From: Antribacter gilvus
GTDB taxonomy: Bacteria > Actinomycetota > Actinomycetes > Actinomycetales > Cellulomonadaceae
NCBI RefSeq assembly: GCF_003946865.1
Contig: NZ_QXTH01000005.1
Span: 248,001-312,000, forward strand
Direction of reading: 5' to 3'
DNA: 64,000 nt
Position 1 is the first letter of the stretch. Each line of letters opens with the position of its first letter. The notes beneath the pieces are model-generated. The model worked only from the letters and a program-made list of their open reading frames with translations, was not told the DNA's origin and did no database searches. Made by a program: the position numbers and the translations under genes. This document shows, one piece after another, positions 56,321-64,000 of this stretch.

Positions 56321-56402
56321 GACCAGGTAGTTGTTCCCCGTCTGAGCGTCAGACGGGGAGCAGCTACCTGGTCGGCACCGGTAGGGGAACAGCTACCTGG
56401 TC
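56321..56402. repeat. Intergenic palindrome with third half-copy (bidirectional terminator)
   Basis: Arms 56321-56345 and 56349-56373 pair at 23 of 25 positions around GCG. A third copy of the right arm (GGGGAACAGCTACCTGGTC) follows at 56384-56402 and overlaps the stop codon of the MFS gene. It lies between convergent genes and is probably a terminator for both. Confidence 0.6.
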
Positions 56403-57639
56403 ACTGCGGCCGAGACAGCCCAGCCGTCCGCACGGCGAGCGCGACCAGCCCGACCGCCGCGAGCGCCACCACCGCCGCGGCCGGTCCGGGCACGGCGGAG
56501 ACGCCCACGGTCCCCACGAGCGCCGACCCCAGCGCCGCGCCCACCGCGATCCCGCCGTTGAACAGCACGGGGATCAGCGCCCCGGCAAAGCTCCGGCGCT
56601 CCGGCCCGGCGATCCGCATGATGAGCGTCTGCGCCAGCGGCGGCAGCCCGCCCGACGCCACGCCCCACGCCACGACCACCGCCAGACCCGTCACCGCTCC
56701 CCCGTCGGCCGCCAGCCCCAGCACGGCCAGCGCGGTCGCGGCGACGCTCACCACGAGCGCGACGGTGGTGCGCTCCCCGAACCGCCCGGCCAGAGCGACT
56801 CCCACGGCGGACGCCAGCCCGAACAGCAGCAGCACCGAGCCGGTCCCGCCCGGCAGGACCCCGGCGGCGTCCTCGGTCAGGCGGGTGATGTAGGTGTACG
56901 CGCCGTAGTGGCCCACCAGGACGAGGGCCACGAGCCCGGTCACGCCCAGCAGCAGCCCGGGGACCCGCTGCCCGACGGCGGTGGGGCCGGGTTCCGTCGT
57001 CGGCCCGCCCGGGGTGCGGGGCGCCGGGGCGACCACCACCGGGACCGCGAGCGCCGCGACCAGGCTGAGCGCGGCGAGCAGGCCGAAGGCGGCGCGCCAC
57101 CCGGCCGCGTCGGCCACGAGTCGGGCGGCGGGCGTGCCGACGACCATGCCGAGGGTGGCACCGCCGAGCACGACCGACACGGCGCGGCCGAGCAGGCGGT
57201 CGGGGACGAGGTCGGCGAGGTGGGAGTTGACCGTGGCCCACAGCAGGCCGACGGCGGCCGCGCCGAGCAGTCGCGCGCCGATCACGACGGGGTAGGTGGG
57301 CGCCACGGCTGTGAGGGCCGCGGACAGCGCGCCCACCGCCATGGCGACGGCGATCACCGTGCGGCGGTCCCACCGGCGTGCGAGCCGGACCAGCGGGAAG
57401 CTGGCGACGACGACGATCCCGGCCCAGAGCGAGACGAGCAGGCCGGTGCTCGACTCGGCCACGCCGAGCCCGGCGCTCATGGGACCGAGCACGGCCGTGG
57501 GGAGCATCTCCGCGGTCACCATGAGGAGGGTGGTGGCGCCCAGCACCAGCAGGGACGGCCACGGGAGCGTCTGCGGCGGGGTGGAGAGGTCGGCGGTGGG
57601 GACGCCGTCGGGCTGCGTCGTGAGGTCGTGTGTCTCCAT
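56401..57639 (-). CDS. MFS transporter of the DHA1/AraJ-like family
   Basis: 412 residues from ATG 57639 (METHDLTTQP). About 12 membrane segments. LLMVTAEMLPTAVLGPMSAG is the TM1 signature of the DHA1 sugar/drug exporters; RLARRWDRRTVIAVAMAVGA is the loop 2-3 motif, and GGATLGMVVGTPAARLVADA is the TM5 motif C of antiporters. The substrate is not evident. The start is preceded by a MerR-like dyad (57657-57678), so an inducible drug-export role is possible. Its stop codon overlaps the repeat at 56384-56402. Confidence 0.85.
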   Translation of the reverse strand: METHDLTTQPDGVPTADLSTPPQTLPWPSLLVLGATTLLMVTAEMLPTAVLGPMSAGLGVAESSTGLLVSLWAGIVVVASFPLVRLARRWDRRTVIAVAMAVGALSAALTAVAPTYPVVIGARLLGAAAVGLLWATVNSHLADLVPDRLLGRAVSVVLGGATLGMVVGTPAARLVADAAGWRAAFGLLAALSLVAALAVPVVVAPAPRTPGGPTTEPGPTAVGQRVPGLLLGVTGLVALVLVGHYGAYTYITRLTEDAAGVLPGGTGSVLLLFGLASAVGVALAGRFGERTTVALVVSVAATALAVLGLAADGGAVTGLAVVVAWGVASGGLPPLAQTLIMRIAGPERRSFAGALIPVLFNGGIAVGAALGSALVGTVGVSAVPGPAAAVVALAAVGLVALAVRTAGLSRPQ

Positions 57640-57656
57640 GCCGGCGACGCTAGACG

Positions 57657-57678
57657 TTGACACTGATGTCAATGTCAA
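57657..57678 (-). promoter_or_regulatory. TTGACA dyad upstream of the MFS gene
   Basis: TTGACA (57657-57662), CTGA, TGTCAA (57667-57672), then another TGTCAA (57673-57678). Read on the minus strand this gives a tandem TTGACATTGACA and a later TGTCAA, 18 bases before the ATG. It resembles a -35 region with a MerR-type operator, and matches the tandem before the quinone reductase at 7609-7631. Confidence 0.5.
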
Positions 57679-57810
57679 GCCGGCACCAGCCGGGGTCTCG
57701 TTTCCCTGGCGGGGCCGGATCACGGCGAAGACTTTCCCAGCCTGCCAGACATGACTACCCTTTCGACCGGAATGTCACGGAGGATCGTCTCGGACGAAAG
57801 CAGGGGGCTC

Positions 57811-59295
57811 GTGAAGGTTGCCATCGTCGGCGCTGGGTTCGCAGGACTCGCCACGCTCAAGACCTTGCGGGAGCTCGGTCACGACGTGACCGTGTTCGAG
57901 AAGGCGCCCGACGTCGGCGGCGTCTGGAGCAGCACCCGGCGCTATACGGGCCTCACGACGCAGAACAACAAGGACTCGTACACCTTCAGCGACCTGCGCA
58001 TGCCGCGCGACTACCCGGAGTGGCCCACCGGCGAGCAGGTGCAGGCCTACATGGAGACGTACGTCGAGATGTTCGGCCTGGCGCCGAGCATCCGGCTGTC
58101 GACCGAGGTGGTGCGGGCCGAGCTCACCGACGCGGAGGACGCCTGGCTCATCACGGCCCGGCCCGCCGGCGGCGCCGTCGGACCGGCCGAGTCGTTCGAC
58201 CACCTCGTCGTCGCGAACGGCATCTTCTCCGACCCCATGTACCCGCGCTACGAGGGCTACCCGGACCTGGTCCGGGCGGGCGGCAAGCTCATCGCGCCGT
58301 CGCAGCTCAACGACCTCGAGTCGGCACGCGGCAAGAACGTCCTCGTCGTCGGCTACGGCAAGTCCGCGTGCGACATCGCCACGGCGCTGGGCCCGATCGC
58401 GGCGACCACCCGGGTCGTGGCCCGCAACCTGCTCTGGAAGATGCCGCAGCGGATCGGCGGTTTCCTGAACTTCAAGTACCTGCTGCTGACCCGGCTCGGC
58501 GAGGGCCTGTTCAAGTACGACCAGCCCGTCGGGATCGAGAAGTTCCTGCACGGCAAGGGCAGCTTCGTCACCCGTGGGATGGTCGCGACGGTCGCCGGGG
58601 TGACGACGCGGCAGCTCCGCCTGCGCGCGCTCGGCCTCCTCCCCCACGGCGAGTTCACCGACATCGCGCGCCACACCGTCTCGCTCGCGACCACGGGCTT
58701 CTTCGAGCAGGTCGCGACGGGCGCCATCACCGTGCACCGCGACGCGGTGATCGAGCGCTTCGTCACCGAGGACGGCAAGCCCTTCGCCGAGCTGTCCGAC
58801 GGCAGCCGCGTCGCGGCCGACCTCGTCGTCTGCGGCACCGGCTGGCACCAGCGGGTGGGCTTCTTCGACGACAAGCTCCAGCGGCGCCTGCACGACGACG
58901 AGGGCAACTTCGAGCTGTGGCGGCAGATCCTGCCGCACGACGTGCCCCACCTGACCTTCGCCGGGTACAACTCGTCGTACTTCAGCCCTCTCAGTGCCGA
59001 GGCCGGCGCCCTGTGGATCGGCGCCTACCTCGCGGGCAAGGTCACACTGCCTCCCGTCGAGGACCGGCGGCGGCAGGTCGCCGGGCGCCTCGTCTGGAGC
59101 GAGAAGCGCACCGAGGGGCGGCACGCCCGCGGCACGTGCGTCATCCCGTTCTCGATGCACAACATCGACGAGACGCTCGACGACGTCGGCGTGAACGTGG
59201 GGCCGGCGACCAAGGTCAAGCAGTGGCTGCTGCCGGTGGACCCCACGGCCTACCAGGGCATGGTCGGCCGGTTCAGGGCGAAGGCGTCCAGCTGA
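57811..59295 (+). CDS. Flavin-containing monooxygenase-like oxidoreductase
   Basis: About 494 residues from GTG 57811 (CAGGGGG upstream). This places VKVAIVGAGFAGLATL, the FAD Rossmann motif, at the very N-terminus as is usual; ATG 57751 adds 20 residues. VFEKAPDVGGVWSSTRRYTG follows. The second nucleotide motif is VVGYGKSACDIATAL. VVCGTGWHQRVGFF is near residue 350. It belongs to the FMO/Baeyer-Villiger-like class B flavoproteins. Its 3' end overlaps that of the convergent P450 by 23 bases. The substrate is unknown. Confidence 0.85.
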   Translation: MKVAIVGAGFAGLATLKTLRELGHDVTVFEKAPDVGGVWSSTRRYTGLTTQNNKDSYTFSDLRMPRDYPEWPTGEQVQAYMETYVEMFGLAPSIRLSTEVVRAELTDAEDAWLITARPAGGAVGPAESFDHLVVANGIFSDPMYPRYEGYPDLVRAGGKLIAPSQLNDLESARGKNVLVVGYGKSACDIATALGPIAATTRVVARNLLWKMPQRIGGFLNFKYLLLTRLGEGLFKYDQPVGIEKFLHGKGSFVTRGMVATVAGVTTRQLRLRALGLLPHGEFTDIARHTVSLATTGFFEQVATGAITVHRDAVIERFVTEDGKPFAELSDGSRVAADLVVCGTGWHQRVGFFDDKLQRRLHDDEGNFELWRQILPHDVPHLTFAGYNSSYFSPLSAEAGALWIGAYLAGKVTLPPVEDRRRQVAGRLVWSEKRTEGRHARGTCVIPFSMHNIDETLDDVGVNVGPATKVKQWLLPVDPTAYQGMVGRFRAKASS

Positions 59296-60505
59296 CCGGC
59301 AGCCGGGCCGGGTAGCTCGCCCAGGGCGAGCTACGGAGCTCGACGTCCTTCGCGTCGACCGCCAGGGTCAGGCCGGGAAGGCGGTGCAGCACCCGCTCCA
59401 CCACCACCCTGCCGATCAGGCTGCCCGTGCGCTGGGCAGGGCACCCGTGCAGCCCGGCTCCCCACATCAGCGGGAAGCGGCCGCTCGTCACGAGCGGCTC
59501 GTCCGGGGTGCCGCCGACCTCGTGGTCCGTCCCCGCTCCCAGCACGGACGGCACGACGGCGTCGCCCGCCGCGATGTGCCGGCCCCCCAGCTCCGTGCTC
59601 TCGCGGGCGTAGCGCGGCTGAAGGTTGGCCAGCGGTGGCCGCACCCGCGCCGCCTCCTCGAGGGCGTCCGCGACGTCGAGCCGCCCGCCGTGCACCCGGC
59701 CGGCGAAGTGCGGGTCGGTCAGGAGACGGTGCAAGGTCGAGGTGATCCACGCGATCTCGGCGTCGTGCGCGATGTCGAACGCGAGGACCACGGCGGCCTG
59801 GACCTCGAAGTCGTTGGTGTGGTGAGGATGCTGCACGAGGGCGGTCGTGAGGTCGTCGCCGGGCTCCGCCGCGCGGGCCGCCACGTGCTCGATGAGGAGC
59901 AGGAGCTGGTCGGCTGCAGCGGCCCGGCCCTCGTCGAAGGGCCGGTGCTTCGCGTCGACCAGCTCGTGCATGCGCTGGGCGTCCACGAGGCTCAGCCCGA
60001 AGAGCTCCCCCAGGATCATCACCGTGACGGGGACGGCGAAGTCGTCCACCAGGTCCGCCGTCCCGTGCCGCGCGACCTGGTCGAGCACCGCGTCGACCGT
60101 GACGGCGACCGTCCGCGCGAGCACCGCCTCGTCCAGGGCTCCGAGGGCGTCGTCGAGCGCCTCGCGCAGGCGGCGCTGCTCCGCGCCGTCCAGGTGGTGC
60201 GCGTTCTCCTGCGGGGCCAGCCTGGACAGCAGCGGCGACCCGGGCGTGAGGCGACGTTCGGTGAGGTACCGCCAGGACCGGGAGCTCCGGGAGAAGACCT
60301 GCTCGTTGCGCAGGACCGTCAGGATCTCGCGGTGGTCCAGCACCAGCCACGCGGGGACCCCGGGCTCCAGGTCGACGGGGGCCACCGGGCCCCAGATCGC
60401 CCGCAGCTTGTCGAGCATCTCCTGCGGGTCGTCCGCACCCGTGAGGCCGGTCAGCGACACCCGGTCGGGGATGTCCTCCAACCTCTCGCGGTACGTGCTC
60501 GCCAC
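59273..60505 (-). CDS. Cytochrome P450 with an atypical I-helix
   Basis: 410 residues from GTG 60505 (AAGGAGCG upstream). FPLMWGAGLHGCPAQRTG is the heme-binding loop with Cys355. EEAAR in ALEEAARVRPPLANLQ is the K-helix ExxR. However, the I-helix reads AAVVLAFDIAHDAEIAWITS, without the usual (A/G)Gx(D/E)T oxygen-activation motif. This is not a clear monooxygenase and could be a peroxygenase-like or specialised member. Redox partners are not visible nearby. It is convergent with the FMO gene. Confidence 0.82.
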   Translation of the reverse strand: MASTYRERLEDIPDRVSLTGLTGADDPQEMLDKLRAIWGPVAPVDLEPGVPAWLVLDHREILTVLRNEQVFSRSSRSWRYLTERRLTPGSPLLSRLAPQENAHHLDGAEQRRLREALDDALGALDEAVLARTVAVTVDAVLDQVARHGTADLVDDFAVPVTVMILGELFGLSLVDAQRMHELVDAKHRPFDEGRAAAADQLLLLIEHVAARAAEPGDDLTTALVQHPHHTNDFEVQAAVVLAFDIAHDAEIAWITSTLHRLLTDPHFAGRVHGGRLDVADALEEAARVRPPLANLQPRYARESTELGGRHIAAGDAVVPSVLGAGTDHEVGGTPDEPLVTSGRFPLMWGAGLHGCPAQRTGSLIGRVVVERVLHRLPGLTLAVDAKDVELRSSPWASYPARLPVSWTPSP

Positions 60506-60709
60506 CTGGGAGTCGCTCCTTGTCGAGATGTTCGGCAGGCCCGGCGCCAAGGCTGCCACACCGGCGCGACCATCACGAGAGACTACGCCGACAGGTGCCC
60601 CGGGCTCCACCACGTAGCCGTGAAGGCTACCGACATTTCCGCAGGTGAGCGCGCCGGGGAGAGGCGTCCTACTCTGGACGGTGACAGCTCGGCCGACGAA
60701 GGATCCGCC

Positions 60710-61087
60710 ATGACCGCCTGGACCCACGAGGAGCTCACCCGGATCGGGCGCGCCGACGAGCTGCGGGTCGCTTCCCACCGTCCCGACGGCACGCTCCGGC
60801 CGGCCGTCACGATCTGGACCGTCCGCGTCGGCGACGACGTCTACGTCCGCTCCGCCTACGGCCGCGACAACGGCTGGTTCCGGCGCGCCCTGGCCAGCGG
60901 CACGGGCCACGTCCAGGCGGGCGGCGTCTCGAAGGACGTCGTCTTCGAGGAGCCGGAGGAGGACGTCCACGCCGCGGTCGACGCCGCCTACCACGCCAAG
61001 TACGACCGCTACGGGCCGGCCATCGTCGGAACGGTGACCGGCCCGCACGCGGTCGGCGAGACCCTCCGCGTCACTCCCCGGGACTGA
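60710..61087 (+). CDS. DUF2255 family protein (small split-barrel oxidoreductase-like)
   Basis: 125 residues from ATG 60710. MTAWTHEELTRIGRADELRV, then TIWTVRVGDDVYVRSAYGRD and NGWFRRALASGTGHVQAGGV, is the conserved DUF2255 core. The arrangement is like the FMN-binding split barrel of deazaflavin/PPOX-type proteins, with GTLRP and WFRRA. Its function is unknown. It is a stand-alone gene between the P450 and SRPBCC genes. Confidence 0.82.
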   Translation: MTAWTHEELTRIGRADELRVASHRPDGTLRPAVTIWTVRVGDDVYVRSAYGRDNGWFRRALASGTGHVQAGGVSKDVVFEEPEEDVHAAVDAAYHAKYDRYGPAIVGTVTGPHAVGETLRVTPRD

Positions 61088-61097
61088 CCGGCACCGC

Positions 61098-61550
61098 TCA
61101 GTGCCAGTCGCTGATCTGGACGTCGTGCGGCGCCGGCTCGCCCGCGCCCGTCTCCAGGAGCGACTTGAGGCTCATCAGGAACGTCGCCCACTTGGTGCTG
61201 CAGTGGTGCATGAACTCCACGGGCTCCCGCCAGCCCCGGTGGGCGAACAGGATGATCGTGAACTCGCCCTCGGTCCGCAGGTCCCACTCCACCTGGGTCC
61301 CGATCCACTCCTCCGGGCCGCCCACCACCTCCCAGAGCACCCGCTCGGACGGCTGAGCCTCGAGCACCTTCATGTCGAAGCCGCCGCCCTCGGGGACGCC
61401 GGCGAAGCGGAACTCGAGCACGCCGCCCGGCGACCCGTCGCCGTGGGTGTCCACGGTCCACCAGCCCGTCAACCCCTCGACCGTGGTCAGCGCTCCGTAG
61501 ACGGAGTCCTTCGGTGCCGTGATGCCCACGCGGTGCAGGATGTCGACCAT
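61098..61550 (-). CDS. SRPBCC/AHSA1-type ligand-binding protein
   Basis: 150 residues from ATG 61550 (GGGGAGAACG upstream). VDILHRVGITAPKDSVYGAL, TTVEGLTGWWT, GVLEFRFAG, MKVLEAQPSERVLWEVVGGP, EEWIGTQVEWDLR and SLKSLLETGAGEPAPHD fit the START/Bet v1-like AHSA1 family. Such genes are often next to an ArsR regulator, which is absent here. Two strong palindromes lie upstream, so a regulator elsewhere probably controls it and the divergent MFS gene. Confidence 0.85.
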   Translation of the reverse strand: MVDILHRVGITAPKDSVYGALTTVEGLTGWWTVDTHGDGSPGGVLEFRFAGVPEGGGFDMKVLEAQPSERVLWEVVGGPEEWIGTQVEWDLRTEGEFTIILFAHRGWREPVEFMHHCSTKWATFLMSLKSLLETGAGEPAPHDVQISDWH

Positions 61551-61596
61551 CGTTCTCCCCTTGCGTCTGTGCGCAGCGCCGCGTCCGGACGCTATC

Positions 61597-61657
61597 GCAA
61601 CCATTTGGTTGCACACGAACGTAGCACCGCGACTCGAGCGACGCAACCGTTGGTTGC
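61597..61657. promoter_or_regulatory. Two CAACC/GGTTG operators between the SRPBCC and MFS genes
   Basis: GCAACC-ATTT-GGTTGC (61597-61612) and GCAACC-GTT-GGTTGC (61643-61657) have perfect 6-bp arms, 46 bp apart. One is near the SRPBCC start, the other near the MFS start at 61695. The 3- versus 4-base spacers show tolerance in spacing. No regulator is encoded next to them. Confidence 0.65.
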
Positions 61658-61694
61658 GCGTGTGGCTCCACGCCGCCGAGGTAGCCTCCGAAAC

Positions 61695-62870
61695 GTGACG
61701 ACGCCCCGTGCCATGCTCGCGACCCTGTGCGCCACGGTCCTGATCAGCTACGGGGTCGTCTACTACGCCTTCACGGTCCTGGCGCCCCGGATCGCCGCCG
61801 ACACGGGCTGGGGCCTGACGGCGGTCACCGCCGCCTTCTCCGTGGGCAGCGTCACCGGCGCCCTCGCGGGGGTCCCGGTCGGTCGCATGATCCAGCGGCA
61901 CGGTCCCCGGTGGGTCATGACCCTGGGCAGCGTCCTCGCGTCGGCCGCGATCGCAGCGGTCGCGACCGCTCCGTCGTACCCCGTCTTCCTCGCCGCCTGG
62001 ATCCTCGCCGGGCTCTCCACCACCGGGGTCTACTACGCGCCCGCCTTCGCGGCCCTGACCCAGTGGTACGGCGACCGCAGCATCCAGGCGATCACCGCGC
62101 TCACCCTCGTCGCCGGGTTCTCCTCCACGGTGTTCGCGCCGCTCACCGACGCACTGGCCGCCCGCCTCGAATGGCGCGGCACCTACCTCGTCCTCGCCGC
62201 CCTGCTCCTGGTCTCCACGGCGCCCGCGCACGCGGCCGTCCTCCGGCTCCCCTGGCCGACGGCGGACCGGGCACCCTCCGCGCGCCGGGCCGCCCGGGCT
62301 CTCGACCGGGAGATCGCGACCAGTCGCACCTTCGTCCTCCTCACGACGGCGGCCACGCTGACCTCCCTGGTGGTGTACGCAGCCCTGATCAACCTCGTCC
62401 CGCTCCTCATCGAGCGAGGTCTGAGCAGCGCCATCGCCGCCTGGGCGCTCGGGATCGGCGGCGTGGGCCAGGTCGCCGGACGGCTCTTCTACCCGGCGCT
62501 GGCCCGCCGGCTCGGGCCGCAGACCCGGATGGCCGCCGTCGTCGTCACGCTCGCGGTCACCCTCGTCGCCTTCGCGCACGTGCCCGGGACCGCCGCCCTC
62601 GTGGTCCTCGTGGCGCTCGGGCACGGCGCAGCCAAGGGGCTCTTCACGCTCGTCGGCGCAACCCTCGTCAGCGACCTCTGGGGTCCCAGCCGGTACGCGG
62701 CGCTCAACGGCGTCTATCACGCACCCGTCTCCGCGGCGGCCGCGCTCGCCCCCGCCCTCGGAGCCGCCGCCGCGAGCCTGATCGGCTTCCCCGCGCTCTT
62801 CACGGCGCTCGCGGTCCTGGCGCTCGTGGCCGCCGGGCTCACGCTGGCCGCACCGACGCCCACGGAGTAG
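61695..62870 (+). CDS. MFS transporter (OFA/oxalate-formate antiporter-like)
   Basis: 391 residues from GTG 61695; ATG 61713 is an alternative. About 12 membrane segments. SYGVVYYAFTVLAPRIAADT, GWGLTAVTAAFSVGSVTGAL, GRMIQRHGPRWVMTLGSVLA and TQWYGDRSIQAITALTL match the MFS_1 family of monocarboxylate/oxalate-formate-type carriers. It is divergent from the SRPBCC gene across two palindromic operators, so the pair is likely co-regulated. The substrate is unknown. Confidence 0.85.
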   Translation: MTTPRAMLATLCATVLISYGVVYYAFTVLAPRIAADTGWGLTAVTAAFSVGSVTGALAGVPVGRMIQRHGPRWVMTLGSVLASAAIAAVATAPSYPVFLAAWILAGLSTTGVYYAPAFAALTQWYGDRSIQAITALTLVAGFSSTVFAPLTDALAARLEWRGTYLVLAALLLVSTAPAHAAVLRLPWPTADRAPSARRAARALDREIATSRTFVLLTTAATLTSLVVYAALINLVPLLIERGLSSAIAAWALGIGGVGQVAGRLFYPALARRLGPQTRMAAVVVTLAVTLVAFAHVPGTAALVVLVALGHGAAKGLFTLVGATLVSDLWGPSRYAALNGVYHAPVSAAAALAPALGAAAASLIGFPALFTALAVLALVAAGLTLAAPTPTE

Positions 62871-62883
62871 AAGGCAAGGCGGG

Positions 62884-63912
62884 TCAGTACGTCATTCGCA
62901 TCAGGTCGCGGACGTCGTCGAGCGTGCACGTCGCGATCTCGTCGGCGCGGGCGTTGCCGCGCGCGAGGATGGCACGCAGGTACTCGGGCCCCTGGGCGGC
63001 GGCCTCGGCCCGGCGGGCGCGCAGGGGACGCAGGCCTTCGACGAGGGCCTCGGTGACGACCCGCTTCAGCCGCCCTGCCCCGGCGGCGCCGACGGACTCG
63101 GCCAGCGCCTCCGGCGTCGTCCCCACGAAGTGGGCACCGATCGTGAGGAGGTTCGCGATCTCGGGACGGCGGTCGGGCTCGTAGGTGATGTGGCGCTCGG
63201 AGTCGGTCTTCGCCCGCTTCACGAACGCGACGGTCTCGTCCTCGCCCGCCCGGATCTCCAGGGCGTTGCCCGCGGACTTGGACATCTTGGCGCCGTCGTT
63301 CCCCAGGATCGTCGGGGTGGGCACGACGAGCGCGTCCGGCTCGGGGAAGTACGGGCGGCCCGCCGCGTACCGGTTGTTGAACCGGCGCGCGACCGTCCGC
63401 GTGATCTCCAGGTGCGGCAGCTGGTCCTGGCCCACCGGGACAAGGTTGGCCTGACAGAACAGGATGTCGGCAGCCTGGTGCACGGGGTAGGTGAACATCA
63501 GCCCCGACATGCCCGTGCGCCCGCGCCGCTCCGCAGCGGCAGTCTCGGCCTTGACCGTCGGGTTGCGCTCCAGCTCGGCCACGGTCACCAGGGACAGGAA
63601 AGGCAGCAGCAGCTGGTTCAGCGCCGGGACCGCCGAGTGCGTGAAGATCGTGGTCACCTCGGGGTCGATCCCGGCGGCGAGGTAGTCGAGCAGGACCTCG
63701 CGGACCACCGCGGGCAGGTCGCCGGCCACGTCCCGGTCGGTGATGACCTGGTAGTCGGCCACGACGAGGAAGATCTCGACCCCGAGCGCCTGGAGACGCA
63801 CGCGGTTGTCGAGCGTCGCGATGAGGTGGCCCAGGTGCAGGGCACCGGTGGGCCGCTCCCCGGTCAGGACCCGGAACCGCGACGGGTCGACGGCGATCTG
63901 CCGCTCCAGCAC
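62884..63912 (-). CDS. trpS: Tryptophanyl-tRNA synthetase (N-terminus may extend past the window)
   Basis: At least 342 residues. TGERPTGALHLGHLIATLDN contains the class I HIGH motif (H26-L-G-H29) and GAKMSKSAGNALEI the KMSKS motif. SGLMFTYPVHQAADILFCQA and PVGQDQLPHLEITRTVARRF are TrpRS-specific. It charges tRNA-Trp. The GTG at 63912 lacks a ribosome site and the frame stays open to base 64000, so the true start probably lies beyond the window. The N-terminus differs slightly from the major Streptomyces-type enzyme; whether a second TrpRS exists in the genome cannot be seen. Confidence 0.93.
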   Translation of the reverse strand: MLERQIAVDPSRFRVLTGERPTGALHLGHLIATLDNRVRLQALGVEIFLVVADYQVITDRDVAGDLPAVVREVLLDYLAAGIDPEVTTIFTHSAVPALNQLLLPFLSLVTVAELERNPTVKAETAAAERRGRTGMSGLMFTYPVHQAADILFCQANLVPVGQDQLPHLEITRTVARRFNNRYAAGRPYFPEPDALVVPTPTILGNDGAKMSKSAGNALEIRAGEDETVAFVKRAKTDSERHITYEPDRRPEIANLLTIGAHFVGTTPEALAESVGAAGAGRLKRVVTEALVEGLRPLRARRAEAAAQGPEYLRAILARGNARADEIATCTLDDVRDLMRMTY

Positions 63913-64000
63913 AGCGGAGCGTTCTCGTGCCGCGCGGACGGACTCGGTCGAGCGTCCGCCGTCGAGGGAGGTGGCGGTGGTGGTGCTGGCGGTGGCCTGG

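Noticed and set aside
1-64000. CRISPR array, rRNA or tRNA genes
   Set aside because: No regularly spaced repeats of CRISPR type and no recognisable rRNA or tRNA sequence were found by reading; tRNA absence would need a covariance-model scan to confirm.

Overview
The window is very GC-rich, densely coded DNA from a high-GC Actinomycetota. An actinobacterial-type QcrB-like cytochrome b, SARP/BTAD regulators, a WXG100-type protein, and a GH64 beta-1,3-glucanase with a C-terminal ricin-type domain (the architecture known from Oerskovia/Cellulosimicrobium) suggest Micrococcales, most likely the Promicromonosporaceae/Cellulosimicrobium neighbourhood. The genus is inference; no rRNA or tRNA gene was seen.

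Left part (1-17.77 kb): ordinary accessory chromosome. It has a truncated BTAD regulator, a tautomerase, a metallophosphoesterase, a DUF2975/HTH pair with a perfect operator, a large ATPase-LuxR regulator, an ADP-ribosylglycohydrolase, a MerR/quinone reductase pair, a P-loop kinase, a squalene-cyclase-like protein with a methyltransferase, MarR/DUF6069, a nucleotidyltransferase, an AlkC-like DNA glycosylase, a WXG100 protein coupled to a lipoprotein (possible toxin/immunity pair), an MFS transporter and a SARP-type activator.

Centre (17.77-47.91 kb): a 19-gene, minus-strand, tightly coupled operon encoding an extracellular contractile injection system (eCIS). In transcription order: unknown protein, sheath, tube, zinc-ribbon baseplate protein, Pro/Arg-rich protein, DUF4255 cap, AAA+ ATPase, small protein, LysM-partner tube-initiator, LysM protein, gpD-like hub, OB-fold spike, PAAR-like tip, gp25, two large wedge proteins, a gpI-like tail protein, a beta-helix protein, and a giant (about 2,665 aa) eCIS-core/DUF4157 protein with an HExxH motif. 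There are no capsid, terminase, portal, integrase or T6SS membrane genes, so it is neither a prophage nor a T6SS. A SARP-family regulator converges on its 3' end with a 3-base gap. Its promoter region holds GTCAC motifs phased at 11 bp.

Right of the eCIS (48.06-52.76 kb): an electron-transfer set on the plus strand: an FrdA/SdhA-like flavoprotein without an iron-sulfur partner, a type II NADH dehydrogenase, and a QcrB-like cytochrome b that appears to have lost both axial histidines of the b_H heme. The first two share a promoter architecture.

Right end (52.8-64 kb): the secreted GH64 glucanase, a DUF5808 protein, the HxlR/QorB divergent pair, two MFS transporters, a flavin monooxygenase converging on an atypical cytochrome P450, a DUF2255 protein, an SRPBCC protein with twin operators, and TrpRS. 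Long perfect palindromes occur between genes, two sharing a core 43 kb apart. One with 32-bp arms lies inside the predicted 5' end of the giant eCIS-core gene.
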